Shown piece by piece: positions 22,678 through 36,045 of a stretch of 64,000 bases of DNA. The notes under the pieces are model-generated. The model searched no databases and was not told the origin of the DNA. It was given only the letters and a program-made list of their open reading frames with translations. A program made the position numbers and the translations under genes. Source of the stretch: Blasia pusilla. Taxonomy: Eukaryota; Marchantiophyta; Marchantiopsida; Blasiales. Every line of letters begins with the position of its first letter. The first letter of the stretch is position 1. The DNA is taken from NCBI GenBank assembly GCA_050084515.1, contig CM114273.1, positions 25,234,001 through 25,298,000 on the forward strand, written 5' to 3'.

Positions 22678-24338
22678 CTTTGTTTCCAGACGAGACCCAC
22701 ATCTCCACTTCATTTCAGACCCTGTACAACTTCACAGCCAAAAGACACACGGAATGCAATCCTGAACAACTGGAATTCAAACCTGGACGTCCGGCATTTC
22801 GTCCAGCAAAACGATAGATACAGATGACGAAAAATAAGACCTCACATGAATGTCCTGGTGCTGGGAGGAACAAGCATCCAACTTCTCTACATCTGTCATC
22901 CAAGAACCAGGCGGCCTAACCTCCGCCTGCTGTTGCCGATGCACCAAGAAACTGGATCTGGAGTGATGTTGATTGGCATAGCTAGCAGCTGTCGACATCC
23001 ATCATGAAGAAGGCGCCACCCGTAACTGTGTGTATACAGACAGACTCGGTGCAGTGTGTGCAAAGAAGTGGAAGAGGGTCCTTCAACCCTAATCAGTACT
23101 CACGATCCAATTTGCCATGGAGGACAAAGCTCTTGAGTCAGCGGCAACCTAGTGATGTGGTTCGCTGCCTTAATGAGCAGGATATTCCAGCAGTCTCATT
23201 TACAGGTAGATTCAAGTGGCGGAAATGTCGGTGGGCTTCCGAGTTTTCAGCAACGTGCAATATATGGGCGAAGATTGGAGCGTGGGTCTCATTACTCAAA
23301 CAAGTGCACGATTCAGAAACCGCCCCATCACAGGCAAAACTCGATTCCCTTTAGCCGCTTTAATGTTGTTTTCTCTGCGGCGTGACAAGGTCTCAGAGGA
23401 TCATCTCCTGTGAAACCCTGCTGGTAAGAAGAAGAGAAGAGTGGCGATTGTTGTCCTGTCTCCACACCAGGGCTGACTTTCGAAGTGAGAAAGCGAGCCT
23501 TGAAAACAGGTCCCTGCGATGGAGCGCGGGGCCGCAACCCTGATAACCAAAAGGTGCACCAATTATTCCTGTGTAATTTTCTGTAGATTGCGAAAGAAAA
23601 GAGGCAATTTTTTAGAGGAGAATTGAAATGGTTTCCGAGGGCCTGAGATAGAGCGACTGAACTGAGATTTAATAGCCCCACCATGGTTTCCAACCCAATC
23701 CACTGGAAGCATAATTCTATCCCGTGTGTTAGAGACCATTCAAGTTCCGCTCGTCCATCGTCAGGCAAGTCCAACCGAGATCATATTGAGATGTCTACAT
23801 TGGGCGACGTGCACGACTGTATGCTTCCGCTCAGATATGTGGTCATCTATCCCAAACTCTGCCAGTCTTCGCTTTCACACGCACACTTCTTGTTTACAGT
23901 TCTTTTCGGTGTGCTATGCCGAGAAATGTAAGTGTCGAACCAGACGAGAGGAGAGCACTCTGTTTGAATTGTGAGAACGCCCGGTTTCAAGGAAACCAAC
24001 CCACGGATAAGTTTCATTTGCTGTCTGACCATGGCATGGTGAGCCGAATTCGCAGAAGAGAACGCCTGCTTGGGTTTGGGCTGAACCATTACCAAAATTG
24101 TAAACGTGCGCAACAGCGTGCTGGCAATCTGGAGGTCACGGGCGCTCCACAATCTGAACATGTGTGCAGCTGGGGCGGTAATATGTGTTTTCCCTAAAGG
24201 GAAAGCCCAAAATTTAGTTACATTTCCTGAGAGCGAGGTGTTGCCTTTCATGGTTTCCCGGAAGAGAACCTGTGTTTTTTTTGTGATCCATCGGTTGCCA
24301 AAACTCGTTATGCAACATCTTGCCTACTCCGAGAATCA

Positions 24339-24377
24339 GATCTGTATCCAAGCCTTCTCAAGGCTTGGATACAGATC
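24339..24377. repeat. Perfect 18-bp hairpin with 3-base loop
   Basis: GATCTGTATCCAAGCCTT at 24339-24356 is exactly complementary to 24360-24377, with loop CTC. With no mismatches and a minimal loop, it looks like a recent fold-back copy. It is too short for a typical plant miRNA precursor. Confidence 0.9.
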
Positions 24378-26076
24378 CAGTAAGGACAGGAGGACATGTT
24401 CCATTGCCACTTAAACCGTAAGGCAAGTACACGAGAGATCATCCGTATTGAATCCCTGGAGTGGAGTCCAGACGTCACAAGGAGCATCTTTGAGCTCTAC
24501 TCCAAAATGAAAGTTGGTCAACCAGAGTATCTACCATATCCACGCCACCGAGACAGACAAACCAGAACACTCGTCTGCAGATTGTTCTCGTGACTCTCAG
24601 TCCAACTCGAAAATCGGTCATCTCCCCAACTTTCCAATGCAACCAGTCCTCTACACAAATAGAAACAGCCTGTGCATTATGGACTCTCCACTGTCAGTCG
24701 CAGGGGAATATTCACTAGACTTTCTAAAACTTCCACCGTATTATATCACCGTATGCGAAAGCTGTTGTGACCTACCTTTCTGGGCATGGTGCAAAGCCTC
24801 CGAGCAACTTGTCTCCTCATATGCTGTCCAAGAAAACAGCTTTATGCCCCAGTGTCAGTAGCTACCACCCCGCCCCAACCACCAGTGTGTCATGCTCTCA
24901 TATGATGAAATTGTGAAGCGTTGCTTTTCTGGAACCCGGAAGCTCAGCACTCGCACTCTATGGTACTTCCTTCACATCTCCTTTGTACCAACACAATCTC
25001 GCACCATCCAGGGCCACAGGCACAGGTTTATGGACGCAACTCTACCACAGGTACTACGAAATGAGAATATTCGGCAGTCCTCCAGTACTTCCCTCTCTTT
25101 ACAGGGACGAACAATTACATCCACCCTTATGCTGTTTGATTTGAGGCTTGAATGCGCAGATATGGTAAAGATCGAATGCCAGTTGTAAAAAGCAATACCA
25201 AAGTCACCAGATGTCAATTCCTTTTCTTAAAAGGATATCTGCTCTGGAAAGAGGCATCAAATTCGAAGTTGTTAGAGTCTAAAGAGAGCTGTGACAGAGG
25301 TATCCAAACGTTTTTCTCTATTTGCAACTTTAATTATGAGTTCCAGACAGCTAGCTTTATGGTAGGAAACACACTGACAGAAAAGTATGAGGGTCCACTT
25401 CATACATCTCAGTATGAAGTGCACCCTAACGCTGAGTATGAGGACCAATGAATATCTTATGATCATAATCTAACAGTACAACAGGAAGCAATAACAAGAA
25501 ACCCACTCTATTTCCCATGCAAAAGCAACAAGAAGCCCAGTGACATTTCAACAGTAGAACTTCATTGGTCCAGGTCAATTGGACATGCACAGGAGAAAGC
25601 CTATCCATATCCAGAACCATTATCGGCGGGAGAACAAAATTGTTGTACATCCTTGGAAGTGATGAGTGAGAAGTCTGTGTGAAACTTTCCCTTTCTGTTG
25701 GAAATATGGAGAGACATCTCACACAGAGCACTTGAGTGTCATTCCAAATGATGAGGAATTTTACACAGCTAAGTGAAGGGCGCAATTTCTTCCTGATGAT
25801 CAATCAAGGTATCTATGAATCTCATTACATGGAGCCGGCACATCTTAATGCCATCATATCTCTGCACTGAATTCTACTCTGCGGAGCCACTATATTGTAT
25901 CAGGTTTGCTAAGCAAAAGTCTGCACTATAAATGATAATCATCAAATGCTTTCCGTAAGTCAAATATACTAGGACACAGTGGAACAGTAAACTTGAAGAC
26001 ACATAAACAAGGCAGACGAGCGGTTGGAGATCCAAGAATACGCCACCGTAAGAAACAGGGTAGCTGAGAGTGTAGC

Positions 26077-28407
26077 TCATACCCCCTCACCTCTAGAGAT
26101 TGAACACCTCTCATAAAATAGTAGATATGCTTCACTATGCAACACTGCTTCCAGATTAGTCTGTCGAACATGTGAATCACTGATGTAGTACCAGGATGAT
26201 GCTCCTAATGAAGCACCTGCTGCTTCAAGTTTTGAACTAGTCGCATTGGGCACTGGTGGACCTCTCACATATGCAACATAGTGCCCACCTTTTAATGTCC
26301 CCGAGTGCTCCACTGTCCCTGTCAAGCGATAACGGCAGTTCGTAGAAGTGGCATTTCTGAGACCAGCCAATTTCAAAATATTAATAGTGCATTGACATTG
26401 CAATTCAAAGGCATAAATGAGCCCCAGTTTGATGAACTACATATAGGTGAATCCATGGAGCAGTAAATTGCTTCCACCAAATATTAGGGATAGCCACAAA
26501 ATTTGCACATCAAAGTTTGTAGCGTATTTCACATAGCAGTCCATAAAGTCTCTTGTGATCAGGTAAAATGTGAAATACACCAAAAACAACTTCAGTTATG
26601 ATTACTGGGAGGAAATACGACAGGATAACCTTTTACATCCAGAGCATCGAGTAAATAGAAGTTTTCAGTGTGCCAATCAACCCAGCTGAAGTGGCCACCG
26701 ATGACAGTGTGGGACAGTTTAATTCACAAGTTCAAACCATACAAACAACTGCAGGAAGCAGCCCAGTAAAAAAAAGGACAACACAGCTTCAGATAATTTG
26801 GCAAAATGCAGTATTGAAATGATGACCAAGAGTACATTGATCTTCGCAGTTTTGAAAAGTTGAAAGCTCATAACCTAAGCCAGAGTCATTAATGTGACCT
26901 CCAATAGCACCAATTGGATAAGTCAGCATTATTAGAGCTGTGGGAGAACTGTAGAGCTCAACCAGCCCTCATCAAACTTTTGGAGCACTGCAGTTCAGAT
27001 GCATAGGTTGCTTCACTCTGTTTTTCAAAATTCCTGGCTTTCTAAGCTCACATTACTGGAAATTGTAAGTTCAAAAAGTACTATGACATCCTCACTGTCA
27101 GCGCATTAACATGCAATAAATAGACGCGAGAAACTACCACCAAGGAGCACATGAAGTACACTACACCTGACGTACCCTTTTGGATATTTGAAGGCAGCAA
27201 CTACTTCTCATGTGTGAGAGAATGTGGGCTCCAGTCTAGGGTACATGACTTGTCTTGATAGAATCTCTGATTGATCCCCTAATTCATCAAGAAAAATGTG
27301 TTCTATATAACCACCCGGGTCAAAGAGGACACTACTAATTTCACATAATCCAACAACTGATGGCAAAGAAACTTGATTTCAAGGACATCATTGCTCACGT
27401 TGAGATTTTCAATTGTCTGTGTCCTCATCAAAGAGCAATCCTGAACCAACTTACTGTTACAATCACCTGACCGAATCGTGTGGAAGAAATACAGATTAGA
27501 AAGGAAAATAACAAGAGGGCTTAAAGAGGAGACAGGGCAAACCAAGAGAAGAACTTGGAGCTGCAAGAAAAATATCACAAAGAGACTTGTGGGCAGAGAC
27601 TGTACTCATTAAGTAGTGCCTGTCGTAGCCTTGCCACCATAGACCCCACGCCCTGGTTGGACGGTGCTTGAGACTAGGATGGGTGTAGAGAGAGGAACAA
27701 GTGAAGAAGGTACCATATGAGAGGAGGGAGACACTCTCATATAGTGTGAGTGCTGACCAAACAAAGTGTTCGTGCGGAGCTTCCAAGTGTCAACCAAGAA
27801 ACTTTTCACACCACCATCTACTTCACCTGATTGGGATCTCCAATAGACATTACTTACCAGTGCAGTAGCTTTACGCAATGAATCAAGGCTACTGGATGTG
27901 TTGAAAAATTCTGGTGTTACCAGCTTAGCAATATCAGCATATGCTCTTGCTCTGTGTGTATTGAATTTTGTGCAGGAAACCAAGTAGTGACTAGAGGTTT
28001 CATCCCCATCGTCACACAAGGCACAAGAGTGAGAGAAACTGAGAGACTGTACTCATTAAGTAGTGCCTGTCGTAGCCTTGCGACCATAGACCCCGCGCCC
28101 TGGTTGGACGGTGCTTGAGACTGGGATGGGTGTAGAGAGAGAAGCAAGTGAAGAAGGTACCATATGAGAGGAGGGAGACACTCTCACATAGTGTGAGTGC
28201 TGACCAAACGTGTTTGTGCGGAGCTTCCAAGTGTCAACCAAGAAACTCTTTACCACACCATCTACTTTACCTGATTGGGATACCCAATAGACATTACTTA
28301 CCAGTGCAGCAGCTTTGGGCAATGAAACTGAGAGAGAGACTGTACTCATTAAGTAGTGCCGGTCGTAGCCTTGCGACCATAGACCCCGCACCCTGGTTGG
28401 ACGGTGC

Positions 28408-28461
<54 letters not shown>

Positions 28462-31400
28462 AGGTGTAGGATGCAAGTCACACCTGTGATCCAAAAATGG
28501 ATGTAGGTCAAGCCATTCGTCAAAGGCAACATGACCACTAAGTTTACTCAACCGCCCGCGGATATCACGAGCAAAGCGCTTTAGCTGTATAGTCAATACT
28601 GGTGGAGCCCTGCTTATAAGGTACCTCTTGGTAGCATCCTGCTTGATGATAATCCTCGGCTCTTCAGACTTGTTTCTACTTCTACACTTTTTCAGCTTAG
28701 AAGACCTCTCAGAACTTCCTGGACTGACTGGACTCATTCTCTTTTCCAACTCTGGAACATTTGCTTCTGCATCTTCCCTGTTCTTTCCCTCATTCTGCAG
28801 CTCACCACTAAGGTTTGGTAGCTGGGTTTCTAAAGAAACTTTGCCATTAGAACTGACTTGTTTCACCCCATCTGGCTCACTATCATCATCCACCTCAATT
28901 ATTTTCACAGATGTCCCCGACGAACCATCCTCAACAAGATTGCCTGCATTCCCAGCGTTCCCGCACTGAGTCTCAGGACAATGTCGAACTTCCCTTGCAT
29001 TCTTCAGTGTAGCATCTTCAGCTATATCTTCTCGTAGATTATCATTTCCAGAACATAATGAATAGTTGCCATTAGTATCAATGTCACATGACATAGTTGC
29101 CTGATTTTCTATAGATGATAGAGGGTGTGCCTCCATTGTTTCTATATCCTCAACCTGTTGATCCTTATGTGATACATCGCTATTGTATGTATTTAACCCT
29201 TCTTCAGGACAGTCGCAATTCACCAAACAACCTGCATCTACATCACTAAGTTGTTGATCTTGTTGAGGATGGTCAAGGCTCACATCCTCCTCCTCCTCCT
29301 CCTCCTCCTCCTCCTTCTCTGTACCTTTGAGAGGCTTCCCCACTGCCTGACTCCTCACATCGCTTTTCCTAATAGAGGAACTGCAAGCATCAGATCTACC
29401 TTTCCTGATAATCCTTTTCACTGGAATTTTCTGTGCCATAGAAATAGAAGATTTCGCAGACAGTTTCTCATAATACTTCTTCGTACAATTTTCACATCCC
29501 CAGGCGTTCTCCCCTGACAGAACCTCCGCCTTGGTGAATATTTGAAGACACCCTTCCAGAGACATTGCAACTTCGTCAGTCTCCTCTTCTGGCTTGTCAG
29601 GAATGGGGACAAGCCAATCCTCCCTACCATCATCACATACTTTACTCATGTCCAGTACATCATCAAGCCCAATATCTTCGAACGTATTGTTTCTATCATG
29701 GTTCAGTGGAAGAGGACCAAGCATGACATCCTCTCCAGTTTCTTCTTCGTCAAAGAGCGATGCTACTCCATCGTAATCACCTTGCGGCTCTGGATCGGTT
29801 TCTGTTATCCCGTTGCAATTTACATAGTCTAACAGAAGTATTGTCCCATTTTGGCTGCCAACAGGCTCCGATTGCAACTTTGAGTTATCATCACAGCCAC
29901 CACCAGACTGCTCAACACTCATACTCGGACATCTTGAAGTCTCCGGTAAAAGCTGAGAATCATAATAGTTCACTTCAGCTTCCTCTGTATTAAACACTAG
30001 CTGAGAATCACTTCCTCCTTTGATCTGTGTACAAGTATCAGCATCTTGCTGCCTGCTGATCACAAATGTTGACTTCTCCGAGTCACAAACATTGAAATTC
30101 ATATAAGAGTCACTACCTGAATCTTTAGCAGCTTCCAAAAGAAGCAATTCACAGGTTGAGGGCTTGCTAAACGTGTGGCCATCTGAACTCATAATGGCTA
30201 TATCAGATGTGTCTACTCCCATAGAGTGGCCCACTGGATGTGTATCCACAGAAGGTAGGCACAACCCTATGTATGAGTTACTATCACCATTCAACGCATC
30301 AGATGCTCCTGCGTGACTTAATGCCGTCTCATCCTGTAGCAATTCTGAGTCTGGATTTGAGACACGAGCCATTGCCACTTGAAACTCTGGATTTGGAGCA
30401 CAGCCAAAAACTGTTTGAGACTCCAAGTCCTCATTTGTATCCAAGAAATCCAACCAGCTGTTATCATCAGTCTCTGTACCGACATTGATATAATGACCAT
30501 TACTATCCCTTGGGGGAGGTGGGAGAAGTAGTAATGGGGCACCCTGTCCAGAAATCTGACAGGCGCTTGACTTCAAGACATCATCGTCCGATTCAAGCAT
30601 ACTACTGGGCTTATCCATTGGTTGCAAACCCTTTGCACCTTTGAGAGCTTGTGCCCTTTTGTTCAATGCCACAGACGTGCTTTGCTCACTGACATTCTGC
30701 ACAGGTGACAACCTTTTACTAGGCTTTCTAGAAGGAATTGACAATGACAAGTCAAGGAATGGCTCATACACTACAGAGGAGTGTCCACACTCACAACAAC
30801 TCACAGTGCTGGAAAGTTGTCCACCAAAAATTTTCTCCACAAAAGTCTCTACGGGAGCCTGCTTTGTTTTATCCTGAATCTTTTGTACAGTCTTCTCATC
30901 TTTAACAGCGTTTCCGTCTACATGGGCACCAACGTTATCACCTTGGTTATTTCTGTTTGTGACTGAACCGTTCTCTGTACCACTTACTTTCTCACTCAAT
31001 GCCGAGGATGCTTTTCTCGCGCTCTCCTCCTCAGTGTGCAGACCGTCCAGCAAGCATTTCAGAAGCTCGTGGCTATCCTGTTGTTGAAACCCTTTGAAAC
31101 GTGGAGCCTTGGAACAAATTGCACCGAACAGACCTTTTGGATTGTGGATTCCATCCACACCACTCCAACCCCCACGTGCCTTCGTACCTCTTTTGGTTCC
31201 TGCTTCATGAGCTGATCCAGATAATTCTCCGTGAAGTGCGACACTAGTTTCCTGATAGAACTTTCGCAGTGAGGAAGTCAAAGGCCCTTCGAATTCGGGC
31301 GTCTCAGAAATGAAGTGCTCACGCAGAACTTCCACACCGAGCAGATTTTGCATCACGGAATTGAAAAAGCAAGTGTTTCCGAGGTTCATCAGCCCTTTGA

Positions 31401-32271
31401 TAACCCTCTTGTTGGTTACGACCTCACCTGGTTCTTCCATACCATCTTCTGTCACCGTCAGCGCAGGAGGCTCAGACGTTGCACTCCTAGCCTCGCCCTG
31501 ATCACCACCACCCTCACCAGCCTCATCCTTAGCTTCCGCCGCCCCTTGCTCCATCAGCTTCTCCTGCAGCAGCTTGGCGGATTGCTGCAGCAACACGAGC
31601 CTAGAGGGCGATGCTGGTAACGCCTCCACCCCACTTTCGACAGGGTCCTGGGAACTACTCAATTCTACACAGTGTTCCTGGTCATGGGACACCTCACAGT
31701 GGAAACACCAACATGAAAACTCATCGCCATAGCGCATGACGATAGGATGCTTCAATTGCAGCCAATGCTGCCATGCGTGCCCGCGGCCCACCAGTCCTAG
31801 TTTAGTCTCCCGTTTGTCACCGCCGTTGGAAGTTGTGAAGCTCGAATTCCCCGATCCGCATCCAGCGTAACCGCAGGACAGACAGATCCAAACCTTCGGT
31901 AAGGAACTTTTGTCGTCCGAAATCGGCACTATAGCACCTGGATGGTGCCCCTTCTTCTTTGCCAATGTCTTCCCCTTGCTTCCTCCTCCTCCTCCTCTCC
32001 TCTCCTTGGTGCCTGGAGCTCCTGATCTAAGCTTAGCGCACTCCAGGCAGTGAATCAGAGCCGACTTCGCTAGCTGAGTCCGAAGCTTCTCAAGGTTGGG
32101 GCCGTGGGGGCATCCTGCTCCTACCGATCCTGCGCTCCGGTTTTCTCCCGAGCAATCGCCTTCCGCGGGCAAAGATGTGGCAAGGGAAGCGGTAGATGGT
32201 GACAGACGCGATCCAGCCACCGAAACCTTGGCCGGCGCAGTCTGGACCTTCTTCTTTGCCCTCTTCCCCAT
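26077..32271 (-). CDS. Ubiquitin-specific protease, UBP1/UBP2-like (two exons)
   Basis: A cysteine protease that removes ubiquitin from proteins, resembling plant UBP1/UBP2 and animal USP16/45. Exon 1 is 28484-32271 and exon 2 is 26077-26356. The donor is CACAG|GTGTGA, the acceptor TCTCAG|AAATGC, and the codon is split AG|A, giving 1355 codons. The start MGKRAKKK (32271) is preferred over an in-frame Met 46 codons upstream because plant UBP2 proteins begin similarly. Residues about 54-192 form a zinc-finger UBP domain (CxxC pairs at 75/78, 130/133 and 189/192, His165). The Cys box [12 protein letters not shown] has the catalytic Cys301, a QQQD box lies at 396-399, and the [12 protein letters not shown] motif follows. 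The His box [12 protein letters not shown] has His1288 in exon 2, followed by WYYISDS. The linker is long and acidic, with a poly-Glu tract encoded by a TCC repeat at 29284-29315. The protein is longer than Arabidopsis UBP2. Confidence 0.92.
27601..28413 (-). repeat. Triplicated LINE-like fragment within the intron
   Basis: Three direct copies start with 'tgtactcattaagtagtgcc' at 27601, 28049 and 28341. They continue with 'ccctggttggacggtgct' and, in the first two, about 290 bases of near-identical sequence. On the minus strand the longest copy reads [18 protein letters not shown]. This is a C-x2-C-x8-H-x4-C pattern like the C-terminal zinc motif of non-LTR reverse transcriptases. The rest of any LINE is absent, so the assignment rests on this motif. 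The copies decrease in length toward the splice donor. Confidence 0.6.
28410..28460. repeat. (GA)n microsatellite near the splice donor
   Basis: About 25 AG dinucleotides follow 'aaactg'. The same 'aaactgagag(ag)actg' sequence joins the repeat units at 28036-28050 and 28326-28342, so the tract expanded from the unit junction. On the transcribed strand it is a CU tract shortly inside the intron. Confidence 0.9.
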
Positions 32272-33420
32272 GACAACTCTATGCCAATGCCGGCCCCCGC
32301 CGCCACCGCCGATGATCAAACGTAGCAGCGCAGTGCTGCTGCGCACCGTCGCGTGCTTCCGCCCCAAACCCGAACTCCTCGCATCCCGTCCGGCGCCTCG
32401 CTCACACACAGATCACTGCATGCAGTAAAATAGATGCACGCAAAATCACCATGAAATTTCAGCACCTTACCACATCGCCCGCCTCCTCCCCTTCACACTG
32501 TCCTCATCCCATCCTCATCCTCATCCTCCTCCGACTCCGTCGCCCGATCGATCGCACTTCCTTCCCAGCTCCGAGATCCTCCTTCGCTCCTCCCGCACGT
32601 AACAATGCGAAGACCGCGTTCGCTAAATCCGCAGCTCGGCCACCTTCTCCTCGAATTCCTCCGAAAACCCTAGACGCCGGGGAACCCGAGTACCCCGCCA
32701 CCCCCCGCGCCCCAATCTGCCCCTGCACGCCACAACCCGCCAGGGCTCCCTCTCCTCCCGATCTCAATTGTAGATTTCTCTCATCCACTTCCTACCGCGA
32801 ATCCGCCCCCTCCCTCCTCCGATTTTCTTCCCCCCCTCTCTCTCTCTCTCTCTCTTTCTCCGCACTCCCGGAACGAACCACCCAAGAATCCGTCCTCAGC
32901 CTCTCCTGTTCCTCGTCCACTTCGCCCTTCCTCAGCGCTCTTCCTCCATAGCCCATGCACACTGACTCTCTCGCTCTCTCTCTCTGTGTCTGTCTCTGTG
33001 TGTGAGACACAATCACCCCCACTTTCTTCGAAGAGATGATCGCTGTCACCGATTTCCCCTGTTGTGTCCGATTTCGAGTTCGATTCTCCGTTTTCCTTTG
33101 TTTCCTTTTTTTTTTTTTCCTCTATTATTGAGGAAATTCCAAGAAAGTTTTGGGAGGAACGGTGGACCCGGGCCCGCGACGGCGGCGGTGATTCCCGGTG
33201 GCGAAGCGTGCTTCGTTCGGCTTCACCGGCGACCGGGTCTGCCGCCGACGGACTTCCCGGGACGTTTGCTGCGCTTTCTCTCTCTCTTCTTTGGTTCTGC
33301 GAGGTGAGATTCCCTGTCGTGTGGTCCGACGGTTCCTCCGGCGGTCCAGCGTGTTCCGACCGCGGGGCGGTCGCTTGATCAGCCGCCACCTCGTTCACGC
33401 GCCGCCCGCTCTGCCGTGAT
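32272..33420. promoter_or_regulatory. CpG-rich promoter/5' leader region, possibly bidirectional
   Basis: This GC-rich block lies upstream of the ubiquitin protease. CT runs (32837-32856, 32965-33000) lie on the plus strand, as in plant 5' leaders of rightward genes. An AAACCCTA telo-box occurs at about 32665. On the plus strand a start at 33035 (MIAVTDF) reads about 90 codons to a candidate donor, GCGAG|GTGAGA, at 33299-33303. No rightward gene follows, because AT-rich DNA and transposons begin at 33480. So it may be a shared promoter whose rightward partner was lost. Long open frames on both strands here are compositional. Confidence 0.4.
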
Positions 33421-33429
33421 GGATGCTGA

Positions 33430-33794
33430 TGTGTTGGTCTCCGATTTCCTTCTTTCTCACGGTTTTCCTAATATTCGAAAAATAATATTAGGTTTCATAT
33501 CTAATGGGAAAAATATGCACCTTTTTTAATATTTAATTTGGTATCCAAAATGTGTCTAATAATATTTTGAAAATAAGGAAAATAATTTATCCTGAAAATC
33601 AGAGAGAGGATGATGGCTTTTTTTTTCTCATATCTGAAATTTGGGAGGAAAATAAGGAAACTTTTTTCTATCTTATGTCTAATTTTCATTTATTTATTTT
33701 GAGAAAACTTTTAAATTTAAAAAATGTTTTAAATGGGGAAAGATAATGAATAGGAGAGAGATCTAGGAACATTGCATGAAGATCCTACTTAATT
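33430..33794. other. AT-rich spacer
   Basis: The sequence is strongly AT-rich with runs of T and A. It shows no coding features and separates the promoter block from the transposon-rich right half. Confidence 0.4.
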
Positions 33795-34295
33795 TGGGAA
33801 TAGTGCATCACACCATCACATCCAATATCTTTGGCGCCGTCTACAATAGATAGATATGATTGCCAAAATGAACTCATCAAAACATCGGTTGATAGACTCC
33901 TCCTCGAGTAGTTGCATGCCTCGGGGTATTTTTATGTTGAGAAATAGGTAGGCTCTCAAAGGCCATAAGCATGACTCTCCGAAAGAAGTTGGCCTACAAT
34001 GAGCACGCTCGCATCCACGCAACGAGGTCGTCAAGGTTAAGTACCATTTCTCAAACCATATCTCTCATGTTGGATCTTAGGAGCAGATCTCTTGCTTTGT
34101 GTGTGGTAGGAACTAGGGTGTTAGCGTTCGGATTCCCTCGTAGCATAGGGTGGATGTGGCTAAATATGCCAATGTAGATTGGAGAGTGGATTTAGTTATC
34201 TGAGTTATATTTACTCTAATGGGGACGGTTGTGTGGTCTTGATATATATGCGTGAGTATATTTCGTTTATGAGTGGATTGACCCATGTGTTGGGA

Positions 34296-35047
<752 letters not shown>

Positions 35048-35640
35048 GGAAATATCCGTGTTGTGTGGTGTGTAGATGTTACCAACACTGTGGATTGTGT
35101 AGCGATGTGCATGTGCACAACGAATGACTCAAAACTCAATCAAGAAACACATGAGCCACTTGCTTGATCAACCAGTCCAACAACACTACCAACCCAACTC
35201 GACTTGGCCTCTAGTCAATGAGAAAAGCCCTAAAGAGTATAAAATCCAGAAATAACCTAAATCCATGATTGATAACGGATGCAAGTGTAGTTTTGAAGCA
35301 TTGAACGATGCTCCCACTCCATTACATAATATGCATTTGGATACAAACCACTTAGCATCAATATACCACACTAACAATATTGGATCTAAAGCAAGTTGTA
35401 CGTTTGCTCAACACCAAAATTATCCAACTCCTTGTAAGGATGTCTCACAACTGATGTTTGTTGCCAAGGATATAGCACCATATGCATTTTTCCATCCTCC
35501 TAAACTTGAAGCATCTGCTTCCCCTCCCACTTCGATTTACTTGTTTGTTCTAGGACTTATTCCATTCTTTAGCATCAATCGTGCTCACTATGAAATTAAT
35601 CACAAATACTCTGAAACCATATCATCATCATAGGTGTCCT

Positions 35641-36045
35641 AACTCTTGACTAGCATCCGGATCCAAGGACTCATCTAACAACCTCCACTTGGAATAGATG
35701 TCTCTCACTCACCTAACAAAGCCAATAGACATAAAAAGGCATAAGTATGCTAACCACCACCATCTCCTCATCACTCACCATACCACCAAGCTCTAGTATC
35801 ATCACTCTTACTTGTGCATAGGTTATAGCTCAAACCGTCTGCATCTTGGTACAAATGTCTTGGGTGGTGGACAACCTAAAAGTTCTACTCCTACATCATA
35901 ATTTCCCATCTTGAAATCTTCCCTCTAAGTTTGTCAAACTCTATCAACCATTTAAGTGGTTGAAGATTAGTGATAAGCATGAAAGGGCACTATCTTGAAG
36001 TATATGAGAACACTTGCATGAATTAGGTTGTCTAGCTAGTATGAG
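35641..36045. other. Unassigned intergenic DNA
   Basis: No reading frame or repeat termini are recognised. It may be the decayed continuation of the gypsy-1 fragment on the left. Confidence 0.3.

Larger units (their letters stand above)
21600..26076. other. Intergenic region between the two recognised genes
   Basis: Apart from the candidate small gene at 22243-22578 and the hairpin at 24339-24377, nothing can be assigned. Many open frames of 60-150 codons lie on both strands, for example 23328-23774 minus and 24514-24861 plus. None has a recognisable domain. The composition is intermediate and resembles UTR or intron sequence rather than transposon. The right part (25400-26076) probably includes the 3' UTR of the ubiquitin protease. 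Confidence 0.35.
26357..28483 (-). other. Single intron of the ubiquitin protease gene
   Basis: The intron is 2127 bp and phase 2, with canonical GT (28483-28482) and AG (26358-26357). It separates the Cys-box exon from the His-box exon, so correct splicing is essential for an active protease. It holds a triplicated LINE-like fragment and a GA/CT microsatellite beginning only about 25 bases inside the donor. The rest (26400-27600) has no recognisable content. Confidence 0.85.

Noticed and set aside
28294-28483. Read-through end of the protease frame into the intron
   Set aside because: The extension encodes Leu-Ser repeats from the microsatellite. A canonical donor at 28483 and the His-box exon downstream give the true structure.
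32272-32409. Start codon of the ubiquitin protease at 32409
   Set aside because: In frame, but the 46 extra residues are low-complexity. MGKRAKKK at 32271 matches the usual start of plant UBP2 proteins.
32781-33398. 205-codon minus-strand frame in the promoter block
   Set aside because: Low-complexity translation of CT-rich and GC-rich leader sequence, upstream of the protease start. No domain is seen.
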